A stretch of DNA of 64,000 bases, taken from positions 20,845,631 through 20,909,630 of the forward strand of contig NC_133294.1 in NCBI RefSeq assembly GCF_005239225.2, read 5' to 3'. Below are positions 12,701-26,226 of this stretch, in pieces (the stretch's first letter is position 1; each line of letters begins with the position of its first letter). The notes beneath the pieces are model-generated. The model was not told where the DNA came from. It did no database searches and was given only the letters and a program-made list of their open reading frames with translations. This DNA comes from Populus alba (lineage: Eukaryota > Streptophyta > Magnoliopsida > Malpighiales > Salicaceae). The position numbers and the translations under genes were made by a program.

Positions 12701-15700
12701 ACATGAGTGAAAGCTAGTAAAATATAAAAGTCAATATCACAAATTTTCCAACACAACTTGATTTCAACAAAAGACGCAATAGTGAAAAAGAAAACGTCAT
12801 GAGAATTGCTTTTATATGATATGATAAAATGCAAAGCAAATGCAAATACCTGAAGATCGACTTTCAATATTATATTCAGCTGGTGCAAGTCTAATCCGGA
12901 TAGCTTTCCTGCTGAGACAGCTGAAGCTAAGGAAGAAAGGGTCACCTTCCCATCTCCAGCCTTGGCCGATATGTGTTCATTCCATAATGATTCTGCACGT
13001 TTCTCTGCCTTTTCACGAGCAATATCAAGGGAGGCAACAACCTCAAATTCATCACCAGCAATTGGTACATTACTCAAACCAATAACCTGTAAAGAAAAGT
13101 GTAACATGTTTGCAAGATTATTTTCAAATGAAGACTTGTATGAATATGTCATGTGAGAAAGAATCACACAAATAGATAGGGATCCATTACCCATAAAACA
13201 TAATATAAAAAGAAAAAATTGGGGATTAGTTTATTGTTGTAATCACCTGAGCAAACTATGTACAACCTTCTAAAATGTACTTTTCCAAATGGGAATTGAG
13301 CTGGATCCCCAGAATTCTAATTGTTTCAATAATACCAATATACAGGGGGTTTCTGTATTTATAGTCAATTAAATTTTCATGCTTATCCTAATTACTAGTT
13401 TAGTTTATGCATGGCGAAGGAGTATTATAATGGTTTTAGATCTTGAATATTCCAACAATAATGAAAGAAACAAGAAAAACGAATCACAGCTACATTCTTT
13501 TTTTAAGAAAAAGGCGCACACAAAAATAAGTGACATATAATACAGCATGTACGCAAAAAAAGATAAACAGGGAAAAAGAATAACAGCAAACCTGTACAGG
13601 TATAGATGGTCCAGCTTCATCAACTCGTTTTCCACCATCATCAAATAAAGCCCGCACCTGAAAATGGCATAACAAAGAAATCCTCCAGGGTGGGTGAGCA
13701 TTTCAAAATTAACATTTAAAGCACATTAGGCTGCAGGTATTTTCTTAAAGAACATTCTGAGTTTTTCTTTTGAAATTCAAACTCTAACTAACAAACCTTT
13801 CCAAAGGCTTGTCCACAAACCACTACATCCCCTCTTTTCAGGGTGCCATTCTGTACAATAAAAGTTGCTACTGGCCCTTTAGATTTATCAAGACCTGCCT
13901 CAATAACAGTGCCCTTTGCATTTCTATCTGGATTAGCCTTCAATTCTTGTAACTGAAACAATTATGGATGAAGTCAGAAATCATAAATAGCATGCTGTTA
14001 AATGTATGCTACATCCCATTCATTCCAGGGAATCATGATGGCTTTGAATTTATGAATTGTATTGTGTTTCTAGATTTTGTGGCTGATATCTAATATAGCT
14101 TTGGGAGAGAGTACATATTAATATGCATGCATGCACCTTTGACTGTCCCCTTTGTGCTTGTTAAATCACACACACTTCATATTCAATTTTCTAAAGGATC
14201 CAGCATGAGAAATTTCAAGGGACAGTTACAAGATATCACATTTATTGGGGAACAAAAGTTATTCTTCTCATTACATATACTGCAACTACTACTACTACAT
14301 TCCTAGCAATTAATTAGATTGATGAAACATTTGTTTGACAAGCCAAGCAGACAGGGATCACACATTTTCTCTCTCTGCCCTGATTAAATAGCTACTGCAA
14401 GCTACTCAACTAATTAAATATATAATGCAAGATATCACTTAACAGTATTCCTAGCAGAGAGAGAGAGAGAGAACTACAATCATCTGGAAAAGAAGTTCAT
14501 GGATCCAATTTTGACCACCCAAATGGCCAGTGGACTATGATTATTTCACTGCACAAGAAAAAAAAAAATTGGAAGAACTAGTAGGAGCGCCAATAAATTT
14601 AACTGACCTCTGCCACAAGCATAACAGTTTCCAACAAATCATCTATATTTTCCCCCTTGAGAGCACTGATCTGTTAAAAGGAGTCACAAAAATATAAGCA
14701 TCAGCAGAAGGATAAAGCAAAAAAGAAAGTTGCAATAAATTAAAAATACCTGAACCATTGGGACATCACCACCCCAGTCCTCTGGCATGAGACCAATAGA
14801 AGAGAGCTCTTGCATGACCCTTTCTGGATTGGCTCCATCTTTATCTATCTGGTTGAATCGAAGAAAAAACAGAGTCAGAAAGTCCTCAGGCCAACACCAC
14901 GCAAACCAAAGGTATTTCCAAATGCAGCTGGGCAAGTGTTTCTTCCTTTGTTTCTTTCTGAAAGCAACAAAACCCACTTTTTTTCTGACATACCTTATTT
15001 ATTGTGATTACAATGGGCACTCCAGCTGCTTTGGCATGAGCTATGGCCTCCTTAGTCTGAGGACGAATCCCATCATCAGCAGCCACCACAATAATAGCAA
15101 TGTCAGTCACCCTCGCTCCACGGGCTCTCATTGCTCCAAATGCCTGCAGCAGCAGATAAAATAGAAACTATCTAAATAAAAGGCAGCGTGTTCAGTTTAC
15201 AGTTAAGTTTATAAAATCATCTAAGAAGATCATTAGCTGAGTAAACAAACATTAGTGGACATCATACATGATCAGCAAAGCATCTACCTATTTGGCAATA
15301 AGCAATTGTAACTAACAGTAATTGGATAACATGCTTGCCTCGTGCCCAGGAGTATCAAGGAAAACACATGGTTGCAACTTGCCATCCACAGGTATCGTAA
15401 CTTTATATGCTCCAATTCCTTGTGTAATCCCACCAGCTTCTGAGGCAGCCACCTGTAAATTTCCATCTGTCAGGCTACAGTTAAATTATGTGCATGCCAT
15501 GTTAGAACAGTGGACATATAGCTTCAGAAACCAATCAATCCCAAATCAATTTGAAGTTTACAGGTTAGACATCCTACATCTTCCTCCTATCACAAGTACA
15601 CCGCAAAAAAAAAAAAAAAAACCTTTATTGCAATGGAAGTGGGAAATAGCACGGAAAACGTGTCATAACTTAAATCCATAAGACCTTCAATGAAGAAGCT

Positions 15701-17456
15701 TAACATACCTTGCTTTTACGAATATGATCCAACAGGGTTGTCTGTCATGAGGATAACACCAGATACATTAGAAAAGTCTTTAAAAATACCACCATTCTTT
15801 TAAGATTCAAATCAAAACCAAGAATGAGACAGAGAAGATAATGCAGACACATCTGATTTTTAAGATGAAGAGACAGAGAATGTTGCTGCTTGCCTTGCCA
15901 TGGTCTACATGACCCATTATAGTAAGGACAGGAGGCCTCTCTTGTAGTTTGTCCAGGTCGTCTTCATCAAGAATTTCATTCTTTTTTGCCATTTCTTCAA
16001 ATTTTACTGGATCAGCATCTATGACCTCCACCTCATGCTCCTTGCATATCATCTTTACCATGTCTTTGTCCAAAGTTTGCACCCCATCAGGCTTAATCCC
16101 CTTTGAGTACAGAAACCCAAGAATTTCACCTTCACTGATTGTCAAATTGTAGGCTAGCTCTTCAATTGACATACCTTTTTCCCCAACCTCTAAAATCGCT
16201 ACTTTGACAGGAGCTGCATCTCTAGCAGCCTGGAGTTTAGCTGCCTTCCTACTGGCTTTAGTCCATTTCCTCCCTTTTCTCCCGGTAGCTGCACCGGGAA
16301 TAGAAACATTGAGCTCCTCATCAGGAATCTCAACATCATCATCCACCATCCGCCTTCTTGGTGTTCCAGATGAAACACTTTTCTTTCGGTCTCTGTACTT
16401 CCCAGTAGCAGGGCCCTTTCCTGGTTTTATAGGGGCTAATACAGCCTGTGCAATCACAGGGTCAACAACCGGCTTCTTGCGTGCAAATTTGTCAACCAAA
16501 ATTGGCTGTCCTTTACTTTGCGGAGCTCTTGAGCCAGTTTCATCTTTAACTGGAGACTTTGGAGCAGCCCCCACATCCTTCAATATAACAGGTTTCTTTA
16601 TCATAGGTGGAGGAGCTACAGATGGCTTGCCCTGTAACTTTGGTTGAGGTCTTAGAGGTGGCTGAGGAGGTTTCAATGGTACAGTTGATTGAGATTCTAG
16701 CTTTGCTCCTTCTACTGTTTTAGGTTCCCCTTTGATAACCCTATTACTAGCCTTTGGAACTTCCTTGACAACCTTCGGCAATGCAGCCACAGAGTCTCCT
16801 TTCCGCCACACACTTCTTAAAGTTTTAGTTTTCATATTAGCAGCCGATGAATTAACATTTCTCGAATCATTACCCAAATTAGGTGAAGTCATTTTATTTA
16901 CAACCCCATTCTGTTTCCTACTACTACTAGCACTACCACCCACTTGGCTCAGTTTTGAAGTTTCAAGCTTTTCAGCTTTCTCCAAAACCTCATCAAGTGA
17001 CTCGATCACCTTATTCCTCTCTCCTTCCTCCTCATCCGACCTTTCACCATCAGAATCCCCACCAGCACTTGAAGAACCCCACCCAACAGAATTCATACTC
17101 AAAGAGGTTTCATCCTTAGAACCAGCTGGAGATTTTAACACAGGCTTTGGAGCAGGCTTAAGTACAACCTCACTATCACCATCACTTCCTCCTCTAATTG
17201 TACTACTACTAGAATCAAGTGACACAGCATTGCCTTGCTCAGCAATGAAATCAGTGGTAGTAACTGAATATTTACACACACAATCCCATCTTTTAGCCCT
17301 CCTAAGACTCCTTTTTGATAAAGAAACTTTCTTTAAAACTGAATATGAAGAAGATTCGACACAGCTAGAGCTAGCTGTAGACACACTCAAGCTCCCTAAA
17401 CTCATAAGGGAAGCCATAGATGGCACGCTACCTACTAAAACCACCATAGACCCCAT
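9705..17456 (-). CDS. FUG1: Chloroplast translation initiation factor IF-2 (FUG1 type)
   Basis: Twelve exons (15894-17456, 15709-15741, 15339-15452, 14994-15143, 14750-14848, 14608-14670, 13797-13952, 13592-13657, 12850-13086, 11594-11869, 10701-10889, 9705-9866) give 3108 nt, 1035 aa, and every intron is phase 0. The Ser-rich start ([20 protein letters not shown]) looks like a chloroplast transit peptide. A long Pro/Lys-rich region follows, then the IF2 N domain and the GTPase: G1 GHVDHGKTT near 515, G3 DTPGHE, G4 NKID (split by an intron), G5 SAL. IF2 domains 2-4 end at ...[10 protein letters not shown]. It brings initiator fMet-tRNA to the plastid 30S ribosome. The length is close to that of Arabidopsis FUG1. 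Introns 1 and 3 use GC donors. Assignment to IF-2 is secure; plastid targeting is inferred from the N-terminus and the family. Confidence 0.95.
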
Positions 17457-17477
17457 TCACAAAAACCAACAAGAAAC

Positions 17478-17596
17478 CTAAAAACACCCCTTATGATACC
17501 ATATCGAGTAAATTGTATAAGTTGGACAAAAAGTTTCAAGATTTCTTACAAAATTGAAATCTTTAATTAATAAGAAAGTGAATAATTAGTGCTTAC
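17478..17596 (-). other. Probable 5' UTR intron of the IF-2 gene
   Basis: A good donor (TTAAG/GTAAGC, minus strand at 17596) and an acceptor (TTTTTAG/GTTTC at 17478) sit just upstream of the IF-2 ATG, flanking a 119-bp T-rich segment. The leader would begin near 17,700. This is predicted from splice consensus only. Confidence 0.5.
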
Positions 17597-17990
17597 CTTA
17601 ATGAGAAAATGGGAAGGGAAGGTGGGGAATTTGAAGGAGTGAAATGGGTTTAGTATTGTGTTTGGAAAAAGAGAAAGCGAGAGAACAAATACGTTAGAGA
17701 GTGAAGGAGAAGAATGGATGATATTATGTTCTTGGTGGTGATGGACTAAGCTACAAAATTGGCACTTGTGTGGCTGTTTCTCTGCCTGTCAAAATTTCCT
17801 TTCCGATAAGGCTTTGAAGGTTTTCATGGTTTTTTTTATTCTTGTTTTATTATTTAAAAAAAAACAATTGATTTAATAAAAAAATTTGGGTCATTGTTTC
17901 TTATTTATTTTCTTTTCCAAAGTAATAAAAAGTAAATTTAAAATCAGTTTTTTTTTCATGTTTTTGGTAGAAAAAAAAAACTCAAGATTT

Positions 17991-18293
17991 TAAATAAACA
18001 GGTTAAAATCGTGATTGATCTGACATAGAACGTTGCTTTTTCTATCCTTAAATTATTTATTTATTTTTGTGATAGAGTTTTTTTTTTGCCCTGAGAATTT
18101 AAGTCCCATTTATTAATGGAAAATATAACTTTAAAATTATTTTTTTAAATTTTTATATGTTCATTTAATATTAAAAAAAGTTAATTAATAAAAAACAATT
18201 ATGATCAAAGAAAGATTTTAGACAAAAAATACTTTTAGAAATTATGAAAAAAATAAAAATATATTATTATTTGTTAATTATATCAAGTTTGAT

Positions 18294-18337
<44 letters not shown>

Positions 18338-19376
18338 GTTTGATTTAATTTGATTTTTTATAACAATTTTGATTCTTATTATTTTGATTATTATTTATTT
18401 TTCTCTTATTATTTTTTTAAATTAAAATTTTTTATTTATCAGATTTAATTGTATTCTTTTTATTATTTTTTATTATTTAAAATAATTTATAAAATTATAT
18501 ATTTTTAATTTTATTCTCTTTCAACTTTTTTATTTGTTGAATTTTGGTTCATATTCTTTTAATAAACTTGAAAAAAAAACTTTAATAAATTATTTTTTCA
18601 ATTCATTTTTCATGGTATAGTCAAATACTTGAAAATATTTTCCAACTTTTTATAATATTATTAAATATCAAAAAATAATTTATTTTCTAAAAAAACTACT
18701 TTAAAAAAATTATTTTTCAATAAATAAACAAGTTAAAATCGTGATTGATCTGACATAGAATGTTGCTTTTTCCATCCTTAAATTATTTATTTATTTTTGT
18801 GATAGAGTTTTTTTTTTTTTGCACTGAGAATTTAAGTCCATTTATTTGATGGAAAATATAACTTTAAAATTATTTTTTTAAAATTTTAATAGGTTCATTT
18901 AATATTAAAAAAGTTAGTTAATGAAAAACAATTATGAAAAGAAAGATTTTAGACGAAAAATACTTTTAGAAATTATGAAAAAATAAAAAATACATTATTG
19001 TTTGTTAATTATACCAAGTTTGATCCTATATATATATATATCAATTTTGATTGTTATTTATTTTTCTCTTATTATTTTTTTAAATTAAAATTTTTTTATC
19101 TATCAGATTTAATCATATTTTTTTTTTATTATTTAAAATAATTTATAAAATTATATTTTTTTAAAATTTTATTCTCTTTCAACTTTTTTATTTGTTGAAT
19201 TTGGTTCATATTCTTTTAATAAACTTGAAAAAAAATTAATAAATTATTTTTCAATTCATTTTTCATGGTATAGTCAAATACTTGAAAGTATTTTCTAATT
19301 TTTTTATAATATTATTAAATATCAAAAAAATAATTTATTTTCTAAAAAAACTACTTTTAAAAAAATTATTTTTTAA
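17991..19376. repeat. Tandem duplication, AT-rich, about 730-bp offset
   Basis: Copy 1 (17991-18720) and copy 2 (18721-about 19376) both begin TAAATAAACA followed by (g/a)gttaaaatcgtgattgatc, and they remain alignable throughout. The copies differ by point changes, homopolymer length and a shorter (TA)n in copy 2 (about 19027-19041, against 18298-18332 in copy 1). A third TAAATAAACAAGG stub at about 19376 marks the right end. No coding capacity is seen. Confidence 0.85.
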
Positions 19377-19936
19377 TAAATAAACAAGGCTAAATATAAT
19401 TTAAAATTTCAACTAAATGCATTGATGTGTTTTTTCTTTAATATCTGAGGAAAGAGAACTATTGTTTCTATAATTTGAGCATCCCACTTGAGTTTGTTTT
19501 TAGAAAAACTTAAAGAGTCTTGATTTTAGAAAATCAAGATAGAGAGATTTTTTATTGAAAAATAAATTGAGTTGAGAAGACTAGAAGGATACATGATCGA
19601 AGGAAAGCAACGACTATATGTAAAATCTAGTTTGGCTTGACAAATTAATTCAATAGTTCACTAACAAGAAATTTAGCATAACAAAATCTTATCTAAAATA
19701 AGTTTTATGTAAAATTAGATGAAAATTGAATCGGTTAAAATCTAGATAAAATCATGTTTGTTTAATTTTTTTTCAAAACTATCTTTTTAATTTTTTTTTG
19801 ACACTATTATTTTGATATTTTTTGAAAAGAATAAATAAAATTTATTTTAGATATATCCACTTGCTTAACTCACTTGGAATTCCAATAGAATTATAAGACA
19901 AACCATGTTTTATAATGATAAAACTAGTAGTGTAGA

Positions 19937-19983
<47 letters not shown>

Positions 19984-21324
19984 GTATTTGAGTTTGGTCT
20001 TTAAAGATTATTAATTTGAGTTTTTATAAATTTTAAGATTATTAAAAATTTATGTAATTGTTAATTTTAAAACCATAAAATTAGTTAAAGTATACACAAA
20101 CTAACCCGAAAAATTATATTAAATATATAGTCATGGGATGCAGAGATGGACCCAAAACTTCTTTTCTTTTCTTTTTTGACAAATAAGAAATTTCATCATC
20201 AAAGGGACAAAGCATACAAAGTTAACAACATGAAAACATCACAGAAATTCCAATTAACAACATGATCCCATTTTCACATCCGATAAAATCCAGGCTGAGA
20301 TTATTATGTGCTTCTAATTCAGTTGGGCTGGATATTTGTAACCTATGGTATCTTTGGGCCACTGATCTGTACAAATCTTGCTCGATGAGTTGTAAGTGGG
20401 TAGACAATGTCTTTATACTATTCTAAACCACCCTTCTATTATAGTTTTTATTATTTACATATTATTTCTTCAAAGCATTTTTTCTTATAAAATAAGATAC
20501 AAATGTAATGTAATTAAAGATACAAAGATAATTCTTATTTGCTTGTGCACGGTGACGATGATCCGACGATGATCCAAAATATAAGATAATTAGTAATAAG
20601 ACTTACACGGTAGGATAATAAATTAATCATTTAGTTATTACAATTCATTCTCTCTTTAACTAAGGTGAGTAGTAGCTTCATATAAAAAGTCAAGATGATT
20701 ACTAGCTAGGTGTGAAAAATCAAAGTGATTGGTGGCTTGAAGGAAGAAGCTAATTATTTGTAAAATATCATCTTTAATAGATATTAGAACTCTTAGTAAG
20801 TATTTTTATATAAAAAAAAAGATACAATGATATTTTAGAATTTTTTTTTAAAAAAATTAATTAGCAAAATATTAAAAAATAAAAAGATTATTATTCATTT
20901 ACTTGGATGATTTATGAAGTATTTACATGCAAGGCAATTGGCTCAATGCCTAGCAATGCCAGTAGCACTGTGGCATTGAGCTTAGAACCTAGACATGTTA
21001 CTTGAGCCTGAATTCTTAGTTATTCAAAAATCTTATTTTTGAATGCAATAAATTTAAAAAATTTTGCTTTGAAAACTACCATTAAATCTTGATCCATCTT
21101 GGTATTCAATAAAACATGGTTTCTTGAGAGATACAGGAAAGCATATCACATGTAAAGAACCACACAAAGGCAGTGAAGTGCTTGTAGTGGAAAACAAATC
21201 AACATCTCCTATATATAGACCAATATCAACCACGTTCTAATTTGGGTGGTTGTTGTGGCCAGTGCATGCTAGCTGCTTATGAACATGGAGAAGATATTAA
21301 TAGTGGTGGCGGCCGCCGCCGCAG
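19377..21324. other. AT-rich spacer
   Basis: No supported gene. A (TA)n microsatellite lies at about 19938-19976. The 61-codon minus-strand ORF at 20222-20407 shows no recognised motif and is not called. The rest is AT-rich spacer sequence. Confidence 0.5.
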
Positions 21325-22068
21325 TCAGCCATGGAAGGTGGCAATCTCAATACCCTTGCCTTGATAGGTCAGGACCGGGGAATCATATTTGCTGAAAAGC
21401 TTGTAGGACGATAAGAGTGAAAGAGCTGCATAGCAAATCACTACAACAAATGTAATGACTGTAGATATCAAGGCCTTGTGACAAAATCCACCAAACGACA
21501 CACAAGCCTCGCTCCAAGTTATGGCTGTGTCGCCCTTGCTTGCCAAGTACAGCACCTCCGTCGACACCGTGCCGGCGGCCAGAATCACATAGGTTAACAC
21601 CTAGGTGCATAATTAAGAATAAATTGATTAATTACTGAATTTTTGTAATTAAGGTTGATTGATTTTGATGAAATTATTAGTTACCTGGTCAAGCAAGAAA
21701 AAGGTCCATGCTCGAGGCATGGTGGACGCTCGAGGCATGGCTACAATGACCGCTGAAAGAAGGGAATAACCAGCACAAATGCCATTGACGTGCACCAAAT
21801 ACCTGCATCATAAATTAATCCCTTTTGTTAATTGAGTAAAACATTGTTTCCTGTCTTAAGTGAAGGGAGCTTTTTAATTTCTTAGGACCAAGACTCTGTG
21901 ATTGGCTTATGACAGAAATTCTTCTGAAAAAACCTCAACTATTGGATTTATGAGTTCCCTTTGTATGATCTAATTAATAGTTTAATGCACGGGATTATTC
22001 AAAATATGATTATCAGAAAAAATATTTTTAAACTTAGCATTATGGTTCACTCAAAATTAAAAAGCCCA

Positions 22069-22111
<43 letters not shown>

Positions 22112-22423
22112 ATCGATCTCCATTTTTTTTAAAAAAAGAAAAGTTTCCAAGTCAAACAGTACAGAACTAAACTGTAAAGAGTATGGAGATTAATATGCAT
22201 AAAATATAGACCTGAAAGCTCCAAGATCTGAATAAGAAAGCGAGCCATAGTCATTAGTTTGAGTATTCTTGAGCATGACCACAAGTGCAGAGACACACAA
22301 AGCCATTGGCACCAAACGCAGCATAGTCTCGGCTGTTCGCGTGGTGTTTTCCACATCTTCATTCTCATCTCTTGACCCCATCGTCGTTGCCACGGGAGAA
22401 CTTCCCTTGTCCCTCTTCTCCAT
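21325..22423 (-). CDS. CASP-like membrane protein (CASPL2 type)
   Basis: Three exons (22212-22423, 21685-21802, 21325-21600) encode 201 aa. Start [20 protein letters not shown] gives an acidic cytosolic N-terminus. Four membrane segments follow: about 35-52 ([18 protein letters not shown]), 75-97 ([16 protein letters not shown]), 110-135 ([20 protein letters not shown]) and 155-180 ([20 protein letters not shown]). [18 protein letters not shown] and [15 protein letters not shown] are signatures of CASP-like proteins, relatives of the Casparian-strip scaffold proteins of plant plasma membranes. Function beyond a membrane scaffold is not known from the sequence. The first intron contains a (TA)n tract at about 22072-22112. 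Subfamily 2 is inferred from motif similarity. Confidence 0.93.
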
Positions 22424-22500
22424 CGTCTCTCTCTCTCTCTGTCAAAAAAGCTTTGCAAGTTGGTGTGCTGCGCAACGCAGTGAAGAAGAGGTGTAGCTGC
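22424..22500 (-). promoter_or_regulatory. CASP-like gene leader with GA/CT repeat
   Basis: Directly upstream of the ATG is a short (TC)n/(GA)n tract at about 22427-22441, probably in the 5' UTR. No other regulatory element is assigned. Confidence 0.4.
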
Positions 22501-23383
22501 TCATGATAAGGGAGTGATCATTTAAGAAGATTAGGTGAAGTGGGTGACGTGCATTCAATGTCATCAAAGCTGATCACACATACCTAAGTGCATGGATAGC
22601 AGCTCCCTTTCTCTATCTATCACACGTACCAAAGTGCATGAACATCCTACTCTCCTCTCTTTCTCCACAAGCAATGCAAGTAGCTGATATATTCAAGTGA
22701 TTAATGTGCCATATCTTATCTTGCATGTTGAGCATTAAAAATTGCTTTTATTTTAAGTTCTTTATACAATTACAAAGCATTGTAATGAATTGATCAATGT
22801 GGACCTTAGTAATCAAAGTTGAGCGTAGCTTTCTGTGGGCATCACGAAAAAAATCGAAAATCTTTTTCGAGGCAAATATTGCTTAATGCATCAATATTTT
22901 TACCCTTTTTTTTATTTAAAATTATTTTTTTTTGTATATTTATATCATATCAATAATTTTTTTTTTATATTTAGTGATGGAATTAATTTCGTAACTAATT
23001 TCTGTCAGAAATTCAACTTTTTCAATAACTAATGCACACTACACGAACCTATGTAGCTAGGCTCAAGGTTGATGTATTCCTTTTCAATTCAATAGTAAAT
23101 GTTAATAAATTAAAATGATGTGGAGCTATGAGCATGGAGATCTATCATTAGAATTAATGGAGTTTCGAGATAAAACTAGAGAAGAATGTCACCTCCTCCA
23201 TTGTCAAAAACCAAGCAGAAGTCTATTCCACTTGCTCCTGTCGTGAGTTGAGCAAGTGTAACATCAATAAATAATACCAAAAGCATCTTGACTTCACTAG
23301 GGAATCATTTGCGTAAGGAAGATACATTGCCTGATTTGGTTATGGCAGACACCGTAACATCGAAAGAGAAAGGATAAATTGCA

Positions 23384-23435
<52 letters not shown>

Positions 23436-25781
23436 TTATAATTTTTTATTTTTATTTTAATAAAAAAATCCAATTATTATATATCTGATCTACTAGTAAT
23501 AAATTGTTCATAAAAATTTAATTCAAATTATTTTTTCATTTATATTTTTTTAATATAAATTTATTTAAAAATATATGAATAATAAAACGCCTTACACATT
23601 ATCAAAAAGCACCCATGCATGTGCCATGACACTCTTAGTAATCATTGAAATCTTCCAATTCAAATTCATGCCTAGCCAAAAGGGCGGACTTAATATGATC
23701 AAATCTACTTGTTAGGTTAATTTAGAAGAAACACAAAAGATTGATGAAAGAAATGGTTTGATAAAAAATGATTTCGAGATAATATTTTTTTCTTGTAAAT
23801 TTTGTGATAGTGACATATTTATTTTTAATTATAAATTCAAAATATGATCCATATTGAATGATATATTTTTTAAATATTGAGATGGTGACAAATTGAAACG
23901 AAAATATATTGGATCGACATGAGTTAGATTTGGTTAATCAACCAAACTCATGATCCGGATTCTAAGACTATGAAAATCTTATGAAAATAAAATCAAAAAA
24001 ATTATGGTACTTAAATCCTAATTAACTTAACATTGAAGGAAGAAACTGAAAATAAAAAAAAATCAATAAAAAGAAAAAGAAAAACAAATACCAGGTGAAC
24101 TCGGGTTAACTTTTCAAACTCGTGATCTTAGTCATGCACCCCACTATATTTAATAACTTTTTTCTCTTAATTTATTCTTTGTTTAATCACAAGATAGCTA
24201 GGTGCAGGAGACTCTTTTTTTTTTTTTTTGTATCAAATAACATTTTTTCTTAACGAAATAAAAATTTGACATGCAAGTTGGATTGAAAAAAAATAAAGAT
24301 TGATGTTTTTTTTCCAAGCTAAACAAAAAAAAAGGCTATGATTTCAGACCCATGCGATTAGCCTCTTATATGATGCCAACAACGCGTTGTGTGCTAGCCT
24401 AAAACAATATCACAGATAATGTGTTGTTTACTGACTCGGTTTACGACGACCATGAGGTTGTTGAAAAATCATGTCATGGATATTTTGTTCCTAAAAATTT
24501 ATTTTTCAACCAAATTATTGTCCCAAATACCTAGAAAATACTTTATAAACCTTGTTAAACCCATTTTAAATAACCCTAAAATCAATCCAAAAACCTAAAT
24601 CAATTGAGTACAAATCTTTTATCCTGGGTAATTGAAATGCCAAAGAACATCTAAGTGAAACTTTCCAATTGAATAGAATTTATTGACACTAATTAAGAAT
24701 GACATTGAAATTGGCGTCAATGATGGTTTTCTCTACCTACCATTAAAATCCAGTGAATTTCTCTCTCATTACTCATATCAGGGACTAAAAATAGAAAACA
24801 TATTTTTTCGGACCAAAATAAAAAATTCAAAAAGAAAAGGGATTGAAAACCTGATACTTTGAAAAGTATGAAGAACCAAAGAAAAGTTTGTGTACTAATT
24901 ATGAAACCGCCACCTATGTTCATTATTGTTTTCACTTTGATCCCCCATGTTTTAATCTTGCCCTTTGTTAACAAATTATATGCAATTGGCTACCAATTGA
25001 CCTTAAAAGACTTTCTTGTTAGGGGAAAATGAAACTACAATTGGAAGATCGATAACCTAAAACAAAAAAAAAAGGATTGTTAAAGTCCATATTGAATTAA
25101 GGTATTTGCATAGCACATATACGCCATGCAAAATCCTGATTTCTTTTAGTTTCTTACTAATGTTTTTCATCTTTTATATTAATTAAAATCCTAGTGCAAG
25201 GAGGAATCCTTGATAATTTTTTTTATGTGTTAGACCAATTAAGTAAAATCCTTGTTTAACTAGTTAGTTATAACCTTTATTAGATTATGATAGTTATAGG
25301 TTGTTTAATTAATTGTTTGAAAAAATGAATATTTTTTTTCTCTATTAATTTACTTATGAATATAAAAATAAAGGATACATCTTCCACCTCTTTATTTATG
25401 AAGGTTTTAGTGTATGCTTGGTAATGCAGTTCAAAATGTTTTATAATAGTGATTTTAAATTAAAAATGTTTTTAAATGATGTTTTTTCATGTGTTTTTTT
25501 ACATCAAGAGAATAAAAAAATATAAAAAAATTAATTTAATGCTTTTTTAGATTAAAAAAATAATTTGGAAAACACTTTCAAAAAACAAGTTAAATTATAA
25601 AAACAAAAACTCTCTTATAAACTTTATACTAGTCTAAACTTATAAGAAAGTCAATTTTCATAAATCTCAATTAAAAGTTTACTTTATTTTTCTTCAAGAT
25701 CAATTTTCATTAAATACATACATAGGCCATACAAAAATAAAATAGTTTATATTTAATAAATAAATATAATCTTAGAAAAAA

Positions 25782-25849
<68 letters not shown>

Positions 25850-26226
25850 ACAAGTAAATCCAGGAGATCCATTGAATTGGAGAACGTCATTTCCACCTCT
25901 ATATCCTAAATAATTTATTCACTTTGGGCCTCTTATAGGCCCATATTGGTTGTAAAGGGCTCTGAGCGCATTGTATGTTAGGCCTACCAACTTTTTCTAA
26001 TCTATAAACAGAGATCATCCACTAAGACCACCGCTTCTGCCACCACCGGACCACCGCCAAATAAATCAGCACCGTCACTCCCACCCCCACCCCCACCGCG
26101 TCTGCTCCACATCGATAGCCTCTGACATCTCCTTTCCTAAACGGTGCGCTTTTATCGCAAAGAGAATACAAAAGCAGTGACCAAGAAGACCTGTGTTTGG
26201 TTACAGAGAAAGCAAGAGAAAAGAAA
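22501..26226. other. Long AT-rich spacer with microsatellites
   Basis: No gene is supported over 3.7 kb. It contains a long perfect (AAT)n repeat at about 23384-23434 and a compound (CA)n(TA)n repeat at about 25782-25846. From about 26010 the base composition rises towards the promoter of the small gene at 26227. Short poly-A and poly-T runs suggest old transposon debris, but no terminal repeats were matched. Confidence 0.5.

Noticed and set aside
16204..17481. Long plus-strand ORFs (147 and 249 codons) opposite IF-2 exon 1
   Set aside because: They are antisense shadows of the large, biased IF-2 exon and show no protein motifs.
20222..20407. 61-codon minus-strand ORF
   Set aside because: No family features and no flanking gene structure. 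It might be an old gene or transposon scrap, but that cannot be supported.
21685..21802. [11 protein letters not shown] short repeat in the CASP-like protein
   Set aside because: It looked like a fresh tandem duplication, but the same pattern is common in this protein family.
22129..22458. Alternative longer start for the CASP-like protein
   Set aside because: The frame with upstream Met reads through another frame of exon 1 and lacks family sequence; the ATG at 22423 gives the conserved protein.
23384..23434. Regular (AAT)n array considered as a structured repeat system
   Set aside because: It is a simple microsatellite without spacers or conserved units.
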